A stretch of 64,000 bases of DNA, from positions 3,769,902 through 3,833,901 of the forward strand of contig NC_037259.1 in NCBI RefSeq assembly GCF_000002425.4, given 5' to 3'. Position 1 is the first letter of the stretch. Each line of letters starts with the position of its first letter. Below the pieces are notes generated by a model that had not been told where the DNA came from, did no database searches, and saw nothing but the letters and a program-made list of their open reading frames with translations. The position numbers were made by a program, and so were the translations under genes. The DNA comes from Physcomitrium patens. Lineage: Eukaryota > Streptophyta > Bryopsida > Funariales > Funariaceae. Positions 13,561 to 27,300 of the stretch are shown piece by piece.

Positions 13561-14673
13561 AACGTCATTCAAATTGACAATAGCTGACTTTCTTTTGAAA
13601 TAAAGAAGTCATCTCAGAAACGTTATCACAACTGGACCCACGTTTGCATGCATTTCTCGAACTGAAACAGTCTGTTCTGGGCTTTCGGCTTTGAGACGCA
13701 ACTTTCACGAATATATTGACGTCTCAGCCGATGAAGTCCACGTCAGCTGGGTAAATATAGAACAAACTGGCTGCCGGGCTATATTCTAGAGCGAATTAGG
13801 GCACGACTAGGAGCCAGAAAAACTGTATGAATCCGAGGGGGTTTGGCAAGAAGCCTCTAATCCATCCCGTCTTCTAACATTAGCAAACAGTCCAACGCGT
13901 CTGGAACCATTATTGTCCAAAGTTCTAGCTGAAATCGTTACAGACTATCGCTGTTGTAAGAATTCAAACCACATGACCAATTCAATCAGACAGAGGAATG
14001 GCACAATAGGAGCTTTCAAAGATTCTGGCCTGTGCACGATGCCTCCGTGATAGCAACAGCTAATAAATAACGGACACACCTAATTTTCTTACTGCAACCC
14101 GGCTTTCAAGATGACGTCATTCCACGGCGTTGAGCCTATGTACATCTCTTCTAACACAGAAGTCCATATTCCTGTCGTGTATCTACTGCTCTTAGTGCAC
14201 ATAGTAGCTTGCACACTACACCCTAAGATAAAAGAAATACATTCTGAGCCTCACTATCACTGATATTCGTAACACCATTCAAAATTGTACCGGTCATGCT
14301 GAAGATAGCAGAAAAACACTATATTGCCAAACCCCTCAGTAACAACCGTTAGCCGTATACACAGCATCCACAATAACGATCCGAATCCATTACATCGCTC
14401 AATTACTAATGCAGACGCTTGGTGCCACTGTAAAGTCATGACGATTCGAAAATATGGAACACCCGCAATCGTTAGCAGACGACACAAGTACAAGAACAAC
14501 AATTGTCAGATTAGCCACGAAATGGACAACGGTTCGGTTCCTCCCCTTACATCCATATCTAGCCTAAAATTTGGATCCCATAGTTTCGTTACTCTACGAA
14601 AAAACATAGTAGAGGAGCAATGAGTGCAGCCTCCTTACAAGACTTCTGAACCCAAAAATTTTGAAGAACTGCA
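13561..14673. other. Gene-like flank 3' of NAA10
   Basis: Base composition rises again at about 13.56 kb. The sequence lies downstream of the minus-strand NAA10 stop and probably includes its 3' UTR. Open frames on both strands at 14257-14623 overlap each other and have no recognisable similarity, so none is called. Confidence 0.5.
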
Positions 14674-15213
14674 CTAAGACTTTGAATCAGCCTTTAAGTC
14701 AGACTTGGAATCCACCTTTGAGTCCACACCTGAGAACGAATTATCAGCCTTGCCAGGTTTCAAGGTCTTCCGCATGTCATAGGCATCCTCCCCATCCGCA
14801 TAATACTTGGCCTCAACATCCGTAATCCTATACCCCAACGTCTCCGTGTACAAGTGAAATGCGGCACGGTTGCTCTTGCGCACATGCAACGACACATACT
14901 CCGCCCCAAACACCTCCTGCATGCACTGCTGCGCCGCAGTCATGAGCTTCGTAGCCAGCCCTAACTTACGGTGTGTCCGCAACACAGCCAGCGAAGTGAT
15001 ATGCCCGTGGCATTCCTCCGCGTCCTCCTCCATCTTGGCCAGCACGTATCCGACTATCTTCTTGTTGTAATCCTCTGCAACATAGAGCAGCTGCGGCCAC
15101 GACAAAATATGATAGAAGTAATACTTCATTTGGTAATTCTCCGGCAAACACATCAAATTGCAACTCTGCATTGCCAGCAGGTCGTCTACGGTTGCTTGCC
15201 GTATGCAAACCAT
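14674..15213 (-). CDS. NAA10: N-alpha-acetyltransferase catalytic subunit, NAA10/ARD1 type
   Basis: This is the catalytic subunit of NatA, which transfers acetyl from acetyl-CoA to N-termini of nascent proteins after Met removal; it normally works with NAA15 at the ribosome. The 179-residue product begins with the family-typical [16 protein letters not shown]. It has the NAA10 hallmark [10 protein letters not shown] at residues 23-32 and the acetyl-CoA binding R-x-x-G-x-A loop (RKLGLA, 82-87) in a GNAT fold. The tail is low-complexity with repeated D-S-K units, as often seen in NAA10 C-termini. The start is placed at the ATG at 15213 because family similarity begins there. The frame is open upstream to 15267, but those residues do not fit the family. 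The CDS has no intron; an acceptor-like sequence near 15270 suggests a 5' UTR intron. No defect is seen. Confidence 0.95.
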   Translation of the reverse strand: MVCIRQATVDDLLAMQSCNLMCLPENYQMKYYFYHILSWPQLLYVAEDYNKKIVGYVLAKMEEDAEECHGHITSLAVLRTHRKLGLATKLMTAAQQCMQEVFGAEYVSLHVRKSNRAAFHLYTETLGYRITDVEAKYYADGEDAYDMRKTLKPGKADNSFSGVDSKVDSKSDLKADSKS

Positions 15214-15861
15214 CGTTGCACCGTCCTCTTCCTCTTCCCCGCACCAAATCTCTCCGGTATCTCTCACACCTGCAGAGCAACTAATTCAGCTGCTCGTCCA
15301 CCTTCGGTCCCCTTCACTATCATCAAATCCTGTACGCGATTGAAGCCAAGAGTCCCCTTCAAAAGCTAAGCCCTAGAATAACTCAAGAGCAAACCTAAAG
15401 AGATGGTCGCTCGTCAAAAGCAACTCCACGGCAGGAACCCAAAGAACACCCCCTCTTCCGTGGGCCCCGTCACCGGGACCCTGAGGGGCTATAACCGTCC
15501 CTTTTCAAGATGCATTTTTATTGGATCCTGAGTCTTTACGAGCAGGCATGATCTCTAGAAATCAATTAAGTTTTTTAACAAATAATTTGGTATCTAAATG
15601 TTGGCGGGAGTTGGGCTGTAAAACGTTTCTTTGAAAGGTTTAGTAATGCTTTTTTTTCATGAGATGTACAATGACTTTGACAAGGTTTAAAGTGTTGAAC
15701 TTTAAATTTTAATTTGTGATGATAATGTAATTTCCATTTAAATTAATTAATTTGATATGAACTGAAATTGAAGAAGCTCCAATAGATATATAGAATTCTA
15801 ATTTTTAATTTTATTTCAATTTTATTTTATTTTTTATAATTTGTATTGATTTATGAATATA
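15214..15861. other. NAA10 upstream region and transposon border
   Basis: The first part (to about 15.5 kb) has gene-like composition and should hold the NAA10 5' UTR and promoter on the minus strand. From about 15.55 kb the sequence becomes AT-rich up to the edge of retrotransposon copy A. No other gene is visible. Confidence 0.55.
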
Positions 15862-16408
15862 TGTCAAGGATAAGAACTCAATGAAAAAACAATCCAGATA
15901 AGTTAGTCTTTACTCAAAGAAAGGTAACAAAGTATGTATATTGAAAGAGAAACTAGAATGGCTATTGCCAAAAGACAAGAAAACTAGAGACCCTTGAAAC
16001 TAGACTGGAAGCAAGAAAAGAATTGATAAGAGTGAAGAAGCCTTCACTCTTGTCTCTATATATACTATCTAACTAGGGGCTACGTGGCAATATTCTATAG
16101 GACCTCCAATATGTGTTGACTTTGTAAGACACATGCCTTGACTTACAAGGCAAGTTTTTCTACGTGTGAGCCACATAGTTAGCTTGATCTTCAAGCTAAC
16201 AACATGTGTGGCACATGGCCAACTTGTTGACCACGTTTCTAATCCAAAAAGTCAATTAAAGACACCTATGAAGTCAAAGCAGCATTTATGAAGCTTCTAG
16301 AAAGCTTCCATATTAAATACTATAGAATTAACTTACTTTTACCTAATTTTACTTACTTCTATCTATTTGTATATGTAATTACTAGCTTACATGAGTATGT
16401 CTGTGATA
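15862..16408 (-). repeat. 3' LTR of copy A
   Basis: The 547-bp repeat matches the 561-bp LTR of D in reverse. It keeps the LTR hairpin and TATA box (minus strand, near 16010-16070) and the internal palindrome. The outer edge reads TGTCAAGG on the plus strand, matching the D LTR end. The inner edge has mutated from TGTCACGG to TATCACAG. Confidence 0.9.
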
Positions 16409-16449
16409 TTATCCTCCCTTCTAGGGACGAGTTCCACGAGGAGCAGTCA

Positions 16450-16871
16450 TCATATGTTGAGGAAATCTATGATGCGACGAATTATATTCGCCACATACTC
16501 TGATCTTTGTTCTCTTCAAAGATGATTGATAGGGCCTCTCAACCATCGGTAGTGTCCTATACCAGGGCGAGAAGACCACTCAGTTATTTGATCATTGTTG
16601 AGGCCTTCATAACTTCCTTCGAATAGAACATTTGGAACACCATCAGGAGTTGTTCCTACCTCTAGCAAAATCACCAAACATGGGGAGTCTCTTCCCAATT
16701 GTGATACCAAACACGTTGTATCTCGCCATCTATTTGACGAAGAACATGTCGTTCTTAAAGATCTTCATCTTGATTGCATCGTCTTGAAGGTTGTGATAAT
16801 CGTAATGTCTCATTCGACATGTCAGCAAATGAAGGCTTTTGAGTCGAATCCACTAATTGTTGGTTCTCCAT
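16450..16871 (-). pseudogene. Third ORF of family 1, copy A (one stop, one frameshift)
   Basis: This is the counterpart of the ORF at 48908-49330 in copy D. It begins with an ATG at 16871 and ends with a TGA at 16450. At 422 nt it differs from D by a single missing nucleotide, near the middle of the ORF. One in-frame TAA corresponds to a CAA codon in D, while both D stops are sense codons here. The C-terminal half keeps LLEVGTTPDGVPN, SYEGLNNDQIT and GHYRWLRGPINHL almost unchanged. I do not recognise the protein family. Confidence 0.75.
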
Positions 16872-16986
16872 CTCCTGAATGTCACAACTACAAAGAAGCT
16901 ACGAACAAGGATTGAAAGTAGAATGTTATCTTGCCTAGATGTTGTTTCTTTTATAAAGAAAGTTTTCATCTTGATTTTGATGGATG

Positions 16987-17394
16987 TCATCGATGAAAAG
17001 CCTCCATCGCCTTTGCTGCATTTACAAGATTCTTTATTGGCTTCCATGTGCGTTCACTAATACCATATCCACGCCAATGGACAAGATATTCCAATTTATT
17101 TTGGCACCGCCTTGAATCTAAGACTTCTTCTACTTCAAACTCTTCATTATTGTCCACTTCTATAGGAGGAGGTGGAGCTTGTCGTCTTCTTGGTATGTCC
17201 AATGTCTTGTATGGTTTAAGATGAGATACGTGGAATACTGGATGGATTTTTATTGACTCCGATAGATATAAACGATATGCAACTGGATTGATTTGTGCAG
17301 AAATAGAAAATGGTCCTAGCCTTCGATAGTCCAACTTGTCAGAAGGACGAGTGGTCTTGATATTGCGACGAAGTAGCCATACCTTATCACCCAA
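16987..17394 (-). pseudogene. Copy A pol: integrase C-terminal module and chromodomain
   Basis: The fragment starts with a GDKVWLLRRNI-type integrase C-terminal segment, continues through IHPVFHVSHLKPYK, and ends with a chromodomain (EVEEVLDSRRCQNKLEYLVHWRGYG). Chromodomains of this class bind histone marks and steer integration into chromatin. In-frame stops between 17395 and 17724 separate it from the rest of integrase. Confidence 0.9.
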
Positions 17395-17724
17395 GAAGAA
17401 TGGTGGTTGTTCCTTTCGATAGACATCTGCATTGACCTTTTGTTGTTTCTGAGCCTCTTTTAGCTATGCCTTCATCGTTGCATGTAGCTTTGATAAATGA
17501 ATCGCCAAATCTTTCACAGCAGGATTATCAACTTTTGAAAAGTCAAAAGTATCAAGTCATGGATGATAACCATAATTAGCAAAGAAAGGTGTTTGTTTTG
17601 TAGAAGAATATACTGTGTTATTATAAGCAAACTTTGCCAATGGCAAAAGAGTTATCCAATCATCTTGTTGGTAGTTAATGGTACATCTTAAATATTGCTC
17701 CAAAACTTGATTAACACGCTTCGT

Positions 17725-18960
17725 TTATCCATCAGATTGAGGATGGAATGTCGAAGATAGTTTTATATCCACTTTTAGAATCTTGAAAAGAGTCCGCCAA
17801 AATCTTGATACAAATTGAGTTCTCTTATGTGATATAATATCCTTGCGTAATCTATGATAGCGATAGATATTGTCAAGAAAGAGCTTAGCTATTTCTTCAC
17901 CTGCGATAGATTTTGTACATGATACAAAATGTGCCATCTTGGTAAAACGATCTACTATCACGAATATAGAATCATAAGAACCTGAGATTAGAAGATCCGT
18001 GATGAAGTCCATAGAAACAGAAGACCATGGTTGTTCTGGAATGGGTAATGGCTGAAGAAGTCCAAAAGGTCGATGACGAGGAGTTTTTGATTTTGAGCAA
18101 ACATCACATGATTGTACAAAATCTTTGACTGCCTTCCACATTTGAGGCCACCAAAAATCCTTAGATATCAGCTCGAAAGTCTTATTATATCCAAAATGTC
18201 CTACTGCTGGGAAGTCGTGACGAGCTTGAAGAACACGTAAACATGCTTCTCCTTCTAGAACATATAGGCATCCTACCAAATAGAGTAGGTTGTTCTTGAA
18301 TTCAAATTTAGAAGGATGATGAGATTTAGAAGAATTATTCTTGATATCATGAACAAGAAGGTCTGAAGATATACTTAACTGGACTTGCTTAAGAAAAGTT
18401 AAATCAATAGTCAATGTTGATTTTATTGCTTGAAGATGAAATTGCTCCAGTTTGAAGAGAACCGTTCTTTGTTGCTCAAAAGTTGCATCTCCTTCTTTTG
18501 GTGCAAGATAAGAACGTCTAGACAAGGCATCGGACAAACCTTGTTGTTTTCGTGGTCGATAAGTGACGATGAACTCGAATCTTGATAAAGACATGCTCCA
18601 ACGAGCTTGGCGACGATTTAATACGCGTGCTGACATAAAATATTTGAGGTTCTTGTGATCCGTATATACGGTGACTGGACTGGAAGCGCCTTCTAGATAA
18701 TGATGCCATTCTTGAAAAGAATCCACAATTGCAAGAAGTTCTTTGTCATGGATCTCATAATTGATTTCTGCTGCATAGAATTTTCTTAAATGAAAGGCTA
18801 CTAGATGAAGTTTGTCATCTGTTCCCATTTGTGATAAAACATCACGCAGAGCAAAGTCTGATGCATCTGTTTTCATAAAGAATGCTTTGGAAAAATCAAC
18901 ACGATACATAATTGGTGTAGAAACAAACGCTGTCTTGAAAGATTCAAAAGCAACTTCCAT
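17725..18960 (-). pseudogene. Copy A pol: RNase H and integrase core
   Basis: The 411-codon open stretch covers Ty3-type RNase H (KTDASDFALRDVL, TDHKNLKYFM), the HHCC zinc-binding domain of integrase (H-x-GHFGYNKT ... CDVCSKSK), and the catalytic core (SMDFITDLL, later the conserved Asp replaced in a SHKRTQF context). The altered DRGTQF motif suggests loss of function. The frame matches the chromodomain piece but differs from the RT piece. Confidence 0.92.
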
Positions 18961-18992
18961 TTCTTGATTCTATTGGAGTTTGTCTTTACAAG

Positions 18993-19766
18993 TCAAACAT
19001 GTAAGTGGAGCTGCAACTCAAGAGAAGTCTTTGATGAGATCCTATAGTAGTTGGCAAATTTCAAAAAATATTCGACATCTCTTACCGTTTTTGGGATCTT
19101 CCAATCTATAATAATTTGAATTTTTTTAGGATCCATCATAAGTCCATCATTTGAAATGATGTAACCTAAGAAATCGACTTGAGTAGTGTGGAATACACAC
19201 TTTTCTATCTTGGCATAGAGTCCAGCATCTCTTAATTTTTGTAACACACAACGAACATGAAGTTCATGTTCTTCTGGATTCTTAGAATAGATCAAGTTGT
19301 CGTCTAGATAATAGACCACAAAATCATCCAAAAACTCTCGAAAAACATCATTCATTAGATGTTGAAAAGCTGCTGGTGCATTTGTAAGTCCAAAAGGCAT
19401 GACGTTGTATTCAAAATGTCCATACCTAGTTCGAAATGCAGTCTTCCATTCATCTCCTTCTTTAATACGTACTAGATTGTATGCTCCTCGAAGATCTATT
19501 TTTGTATAGATCTTAGCTTGATTTAGCTGATCAAGAAGTCCAAATATTAAAGGTAGTGGATACCTGTTCTTGATGGTAATCTTGTTGAGTCCTCAATAAT
19601 CAACAGACATCCGCAATGATCCATCTTTTTTCTTCACAAATAGAATTAGAGCTCTTGCTGGAGATTTAGAATGGCGTATGAAATTCTTTTCTAAATTTTC
19701 TTCAATATACTTCTTGAGTTCAGTCAACTCATTTTGTGATAAACTGTAGATTGGTCCAAATGGCGG
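18993..19766 (-). pseudogene. Copy A pol: reverse transcriptase
   Basis: Reading leftward from 19766, the sequence holds the RT palm with [13 protein letters not shown] and a YLDDN active-site region near 19300, where D has YLDDI, followed by IYSKN and the thumb. Stops occur upstream of 19400, and a frameshift near 18960-18993 separates RT from RNase H. Confidence 0.88.
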
Positions 19767-20453
19767 TTATGCTCCTTCTTTAAGGTCAATTGAACAATCA
19801 TAGGGACGATGTTCCGAGAGTGTATCTGCATTCTTTTTTTCAAATACATCTTGAAATTCCTGATATTGGCTTGGAATGCCACTTGAAGTCTTTTCACTAG
19901 TAGGAACAGGTGTGGCATAAATAATATATGGTGAATCTTTCATAGCAGTATGCAAGAAAGCTTTTGCACCTATAAATATGGGTTTAATTGAACTGGACTT
20001 ATGACTCTCTACTTGATTAACTACACTGTTAGTTATACTTTTAGAGAAAGTAAGAGTTTGGAAAATCCAATCTATTTGAGGGTTGTATTTTTCTAACCAC
20101 GATAAACCTAAAATGACTTGATTAGAGGGAGATCTAATGATATTAAATACTACAAAATTATTATGACTATTGATTATTACTTCTATAAGAAGGGTTTTGT
20201 AAGTAATATCTCCAGAAGATAATGGACGACCATCTATGACTTCTACATGAACAAATGTAGTTTTCTTTACTAAAGATATGTTATGTCTTTTAGTAAATTC
20301 TTCATCTAGAAAACATGTTGAGGCTCTCGAATCTAACAAGGTACAGACTTTGTAATATTTAGGTCCTAAAATAATATTCAATGTAAAACAAAGAGAGGGC
20401 TCTGAGGAGAGAATATGACCTTTACTAGATGTTGTGTAAGATTCCAGCCGCAC
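19767..20453 (-). pseudogene. Copy A pol: aspartic protease region
   Basis: The 228-codon open stretch contains the retroviral-type protease motif LLDSRASTCFLDEEF, where D has LLDSGAS; the catalytic Asp is kept but the following Gly is Arg. It also contains the downstream LGLSWLEKYNP motif. It begins just after the gag stop and in another frame, as in copy D. Confidence 0.88.
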
Positions 20454-20458
20454 GATCC

Positions 20459-21350
20459 CTATTGTAGCTGGACAAACTCGTTTTCCGACATATTATCTTC
20501 TTTCACAACCATACTCCTCATTTTGTGATTGCGTCGTTTCTTTGGACAATGTTGAGCAGTGTGCTTTGGTTCTCCACAATATAAACATAATCCTTCTTGA
20601 TGACGACGAGTCTTTTCTTGCTCAATAAGAGGTTTGAAACGTACTGCATCAATTTGCATATCCTCTACTTGCGAATGTATGTGTTGAAGAGGTATTGGTG
20701 TTACCATTGAATTATAGTAACGTTGAGGTCCACTTGTACGGTTCTCAAATCGGAATTCAAAAAGGCGATTGTCGCACTTCACAACAAAGTCAATTGCTTG
20801 ACTCAATGTTTGAGGATCAGGTAAGTTGAGCATTAATTTTTTTACCTCATATTGTAATCCGTAGAAAAATTGGCTAATAAGTGCAGCATCATTCTATTTG
20901 ATATCAGTTACAAGTTGTCAAAATTGTGAAGCATACAACATTATTGATCGATTGTCTTGTCGTAAAATACGGATCTTATTGGTTGCAATATGAATTGCAT
21001 CATGTCCTCCATACATAGATCGAAACTCCGCTAGAAAAGCCTCTAGATTATTCAATATTAGATCTCGTCGTTCAAGAAAAGATGAAAACTACGATAGTGC
21101 TGAACCTGAAAGAAGCGTACCAATGAATCTAACTTGCGATCCTGGAGTTGGATAGCTTTGGGGTTGAAGTTCAATTACAAGTTATACTTGATTGATAAAT
21201 CCTCGAAACTTAGATCTACTGCCATCAAACTTCTTGGGTAGGGCAATTCTTGATTCTCTAATATTTGAAGGACGTTCCACCATAGGAGAAAGGACATGGT
21301 TTGGTGCAGATGTTGAAGCAGCTCCAATAGAGAGAAAATTCTATTTTTTA
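20459..21350 (-). pseudogene. Copy A gag (truncated, frameshifted)
   Basis: The C-terminal part (20459-20833) carries the nucleocapsid zinc knuckle CLYCGEPKHTAQHCPKK (C-x2-C-x4-H-x4-C). The capsid part towards 21350 is broken by stops and lies in other frames. The N-terminal coiled region seen in D is absent because the copy is cut at about 21350. Confidence 0.85.
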
Positions 21351-24300
21351 TGGCCACTACATACATAGCTTATTTTATAAGTTATCAATATGTGTGGCAT
21401 GTATTTAATTTATTAATCAATTTTCGAATCTATCAATCAACTATAAACACATGTAAAGTCAAAGTAATATTTATAAAGCTTTTTTAAAAGATATTATAAA
21501 ATTAATCTATTTTTATCTACTTCTATCTATTTATATTACCTAAATAATAATTAAAATAAAATATATCTATCATATTATTCCATCTTCTAAGAATGAATTC
21601 CACGAGGAGTGGTGATAACAGATCAAAGAAGTTTCAAATGTGGCAAATTGTATTTGTTACGTACTTTGATCTTTGTTTCCTTTGAAGGTAGTTGATAGGT
21701 TCTCTTAGCTATTGGTCATGTCTCATTCTAGGGCAAGAAGATGACCTTGTTATTTAATCATTGTTGAGATCTTTGTAATTTCTTTCAAATAAAATATTTG
21801 TAATACCATCAGGAATTGTTCCTACTTCTAATAAAATCATCAAACATTAAAACTGTCTTCCAAGGTTATGATACCAAACATGTTATATTTTTCTATCTAT
21901 TTGAGAAAGAAAATATCACTCTTGAATGTCTTTATCTCTATTATATTGACTTAAATGCTGTAATAATTATAATATTTCATCTGATAAGTCAACAAATGAT
22001 GGCTTTCAAATTGAATCTGCTAGTTCTTGGTTCTCTATTTTTTTAATGCCACAGTTAAATAGAAATTATAATAAAAATAGAAGGTAGAATATAATCTTTT
22101 CTAAATTTTATTTTTTTTATAACAAAGATTTACTATCATTTATTTTGGTTTTGATAGATATTGTTGATGCAAAGTTTTAACCTTCTCTATTACATTTATA
22201 AGATTTTTTTACTAATTTCCTTATGCGTTTGCTAATATCATATTTGTATGCTCTGTTTATTATATATTTATATATTGAATAAAATATTTCAATCTAAATT
22301 GGCACCACCCCAAGTCTAAAATTCCTTCTAATTCAAATTTTTGATTATTATCTACTTTTATAAGAGGTATTGATATTTTTTTCTTCCAGAGATATTCACT
22401 ATCTTATATGGCTCCAAAAGAGACATGTAAAATATGGGATGGATTTTCATAGACTTTAGTAGGTATAATTGATAATTGATTAGATTGACTTGTTCATAAA
22501 TAGGAAATAGTTTAAAATCTATAGTAATCCAATTTATTATAATAGAAAATATTTTTAATATTACAACAAAATAACCATATCTTATCATCAATATAGAAAT
22601 GAGGTTTTTGCTTATGATAAGCACATGTATTAATCTTTTGTTGTTTTTGAGCCTCTTTTAGTTGTACCTTCATTATTGTATGTAACTTAGATAAATAATT
22701 TTTCAAATCTTTTTTTACAAGATTATCAACTTTTAAAAATTCAAAAGCATTAAGTTGTAGATGATAATCATAATTAGTAAAGAAAGATATTTTTACATAG
22801 AAAAATGTATCATATTATTATAAGCAAACTCTACTAATAGTAAAAAAGTTGTCCAATTATCTTATTGATAGTTGATAGTATACCTCAAATATTGCTTCAA
22901 AACTTTATTTATATGCTTTGTTTATCAATTAATTTGAGGATAGAAAGCCAAAGATAGTTTTATATTTATCTTTAGAATTTTAAAAAATATTCTTCAAAAT
23001 CTTAATATAAATTGAGTTCTCTTATTTAATATAATAACTTTAGGTAATCCATGATAGCAATAGATGTTGTTAAAGAAAAATTTAGTGATTTCTTCACCTA
23101 TAATAGATTTTGTACATAGTACAAAATATGCCATCTTGGTGAAACAATCTACTATCATGAATATAGAGCCATAAGAACCTAAGATTAGAAGATCCGTGAT
23201 AAAATCCAAAGAAAAAAAATATTATAATTGTTTTGGAATTAATAATGGTTGAAGAAGTTCATAAAGTCGATGATAAAGAATTTTTGATCTTAAGAAAATA
23301 TCATAGGATTATACAAAATCTTTGACTGCATTCTATATTTGATACTACTAAAAATCCCTAAATATTAGTTCTAAAGTCTTATTGTACCCAAAATGTTGTA
23401 CTGCTAGAAAGTCGTGATGAGCTTAAAGACCACATAATTGAACTTCACCTTTTAGAACATACAAGCATCTCTCAAAATATAGTACTATATTCTTAAATTC
23501 AAACTTAAAAGTATCATAAGTCTTTGAAGGATTTTCTTTAATATCACAAATAAAAAAATTAAAAGACATATTTGACTAAACTTGCTTAATGAAAGTTGAA
23601 TCAATAATTAGTATTGATTTCATTGTTCAAAGATAAAGATGCTTTTGCTTTAAAAAAATTATTTGATGTTGATTAAAAGCAGCATTTGATTCCTTTGGTA
23701 TAAGATAAGATTGTCTAAAGAATGCGTTTGACAAACCTTGTTGTTTTCTTAATCAATAAGTGATTTTAAATTTGAATCTTTATGAAGACATATTTCAACA
23801 ATCCTGGCGATAATTCAATATGCTTGTTGATATAAAATACTTAAGATTCTTATGATTTGTATACACAATGATTGGATTAGAAGCACCTTTTAGATAATAG
23901 CGCCATTTTTGAAATGAATCCATGATTGCAAGAAGTTCTTTGTTATAGATCTTGTAATTAATCTTGGTTGCTGAATTTTTTTTGGAATGAAAAGCTATTG
24001 GATGAAATTTATTATCTATTCACATTTGTGATAATACAACATCTAAAGCAAAGTTTGATGCATCTATTTTCATAAAAAATGGCTTAAAAAAGTTGATGCT
24101 ATATAAAATTATTGCAAAAATAAAGGCTTTTTTAAAGCTTCAATTGCAAATAGAACATCAAGTTGAAAGAATTCTTTGGTAAAAATTTAATAAAAATTAG
24201 TAAATCTCAAAAAGTATTAAACATATTTTACTATTTTTAAAATCTTCCAATCTATAATAATTTGATTTTTCTTAGGATCCATCATAAGTCCATCATGTGA

Positions 24301-27300
24301 AATCATGTATCCTAAAAAGTTGACTTGAATAGTATAAAATTTACACTTTTTTTTGTCTTAACATAGAGTCTTATATCTTTTAGTTTTTGTAATACATAAT
24401 GAATATGAAGCTTATATTTTTTTTTATATATTCTTAGGATATATTAAAATACTATCTTAATAATAGATATTAAAATTATCCAAAAATTCTTAAAAGAATT
24501 CATTCATTAGATATTAAAAAGCTATTAGTGCATTTATAAGTCCAAATGGTATGATATTGTATTCAAAATGTCCATATCTTGTTCAAAACGTAATCTTATA
24601 TTCATCTCTTTTTTTGATGTGTACCACATTATATATTCCTTATAGATCTATTTTTGTATAGTTTTTAGTTTGATTCAATTGATCAAGAAGTTCAGATATC
24701 AAAAGTAGTACATACTTATTCTTCATAGTGATCATTTTGAATTCTTGATAATTAATATGCATTTGCAATGCTCTATCTTTTTTCTTTATAAATAAAATTG
24801 GAGCTTCTATTGAAAATTTGAAATGGCATATGAAATTCTTGGCCAAATTTTCTTTAATATATTTTTTAAATTCAGCCAATTTATTTTGTAATAAATTATA
24901 GATTGATTCAAATGGTGGTTGAACTCTTTTTAGAAGGTCAATTGAACAATCATAGGAACAATTTTTTAGAAAAAGAATACATTCTTCTTCTCAAATACAT
25001 CTTAAAAATCTTGATATTGGCTAGAAATGCCATTTGAAGTCTTTCCACTATTAAAAATAGATGTGATATAAATGACAGAAGGTGATCTTTCTTTTGTAGC
25101 ATATAAAAAAGCTCTTGCATCTACAAATATAGATTTGATTGTACTAGACTTATAACTTTTTAATTGATTAAATATACTCTTAATTATACTTTTAGACAAG
25201 TCAAGACTACAAAAAATCTAATCTATTCAAGGATTGTAGTTTTTTAATTACAATAAATTTAAATTGACTAAATTAAAAATAGATTTAATGATAGTAAATA
25301 CCACAAAGCTACTATGATTATTAATTATTATTTCTAAAAGAAATATTTCATAAATAATGTCTCTAAAAGACAATAGATAACTATCCATGACTTCTATATG
25401 AATAAATTTTTTTTTCTTTATTAAAAATATCTTGTCTTTTAATAAATTCTTCATCTAAAAAAAAAATTGAGGCTTCTAAATTAGCAAGGCAAAGGCTTTA
25501 TGATATTTAGGTTCTAAACTAACATCTATTGTAAAACAAAGAGATGGTTTTGAGGAGAGAATAAGATCTTCATTAGATGTTGTACAAAGTTCAAGCTGTA
25601 CCGTTCTTATTATAGCTAAACAAACTTATTTTTTGATATATTATCTTCTTTGATAATTATTCTTTTCATTTTATGATTGCATTATTTCTTTGAATAATAT
25701 TGAGCAGTATATTTTGGTTTTCTATAATATAAATACAATCCTTCTTAATGATAACAAGTCTTTCTTTACTCCATAAGAAGTTTAAAATATACCATGTCAA
25801 TTTACATATCCTCTACTTTTGAAGGTATATATTGAAAAGACATCGATATTGCCATTAAATTGTAATATTATTAAGGCTTATTTATGTGATTCTTAGACCA
25901 AAATTTAAAAAGTTGATTGTTATACTTTACAGCAAAATCAATTGCTTAATTAATGTTTAGGGATCACGTAATCTAAGCATCAATTTCTTTACTTCATATT
26001 ATAATCTATAAAAAAATTGGCTAATAACTACAACATCATTCCACTTCATATTAATTGCAAGTTATCTAAATTATGAAGTATATGATGTTATAGTTTAATT
26101 TTTTTTATCATAAAATATAGATCTTGTTTGTTGTAATATAAACAGCATTATTTTCTCTATACGTAGATCAAAACTCCTCTAATTTTTTTTAAAAATTTTC
26201 TAATAATGAATCATGTCATTTAAAAAAAGATAAAATTCTGATAATACAAAATAAAAAAGTAGTGTTTCAATAAATTTGACTTATGATTCTAAAGTTGGAT
26301 AGCTTTGGAATTGAAGTTTAATTGCTCATTTTACTTGATTGATGAATCCTCAAAACTTTGATTTTGTAACATCAAACTTCTCAAGTAAGACAATTTTTGG
26401 TTCTCTAGCTCTTGAATGATATTTCACCATAGGAAAAGAGACATGATTTGGTGCAAATATTGGAGCAACTTAAATCATCTCTATATCTCTATTTTTTGTC
26501 ATTCTCATTCTTTTTTGTGGTGGTAAATTATGTTGATATATCACAAGCATTAACTTTTTCAATAGTTCTTACATTTGTACCATTACATTCTTTATTTTAA
26601 TAAGCTCTGCTATAATAATACTTAGATGAAAAAAATATCTAATATCACTCATGATCAGTAAAAAAAAACGACTTGAAAATAAAGAAAAAATTATCAATTT
26701 AGAAGAGGATAATCTACAATTTTTAATATGCTAATGACTTAACAAAAAATATGTATAATTTATTTTTAATCAAAAAAAGATGAAACTCTAATATTACACA
26801 TGTGTACTTGTTAATCTATTAAAAATAAAAACTTGATGAAAAAAGTAAATAAGTGAGATTTTTTTAAAAAAATATAACAAAATAAAAATAAGAAAGTATG
26901 TATATTAAAAAGAAATTATAATGGCTATTGCCAAAAGATAAGAAAATTAGAGACTTCGTAAAATTAAATTAGAAGTAAGAAAAGAATTGACAAGAGTAAA
27001 GAAGGATTTATTCTTATCTCTATATATACTATCTACCTAAAGCTATATGGCCATGTTTTATAGGACCTCCAAAATGTGTTGACTTTGTACAACACTTATC
27101 TTAATTTGCAAGGTAAGTATTTTTTATTTTTTTATTTTTTTAATTTTTTATAGATACTACATAGTTAGCTTGTTTTGCAAGCTACTAACATGTATGGCAC
27201 GTGGTTAATTTATTGACTAAGTTTCTAATCTATCAATCAACTACAAATACATATAAAATCAAAGTAATATCTATGAAGCTTATCTAGAAGATATTACGAA

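Larger units (their letters stand above)
15862..21350 (-). mobile_element. Ty3/gypsy chromovirus, family 1 copy A (5' truncated)
   Basis: The copy runs right to left: partial gag, protease, RT, RNase H, integrase, chromodomain, third ORF, 3' LTR. It is closely similar to copy D throughout. Its 5' LTR, primer region and gag start are missing: the gag N-terminal coding region is joined at about 21350 to the middle of an LTR belonging to the next copy. Frameshifts lie in gag and at the RT/RNase H border, and several stops break pol, so it cannot move by itself. No target-site duplication can be assigned. Confidence 0.93.

Noticed and set aside
14966-15369. Long open frames opposite and out of frame to NAA10 (14971-15369 plus, 14966-15280 minus)
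   Set aside because: They overlap the well-conserved NAA10 frame, have no recognisable similarity, and arise from its GC-rich codons.
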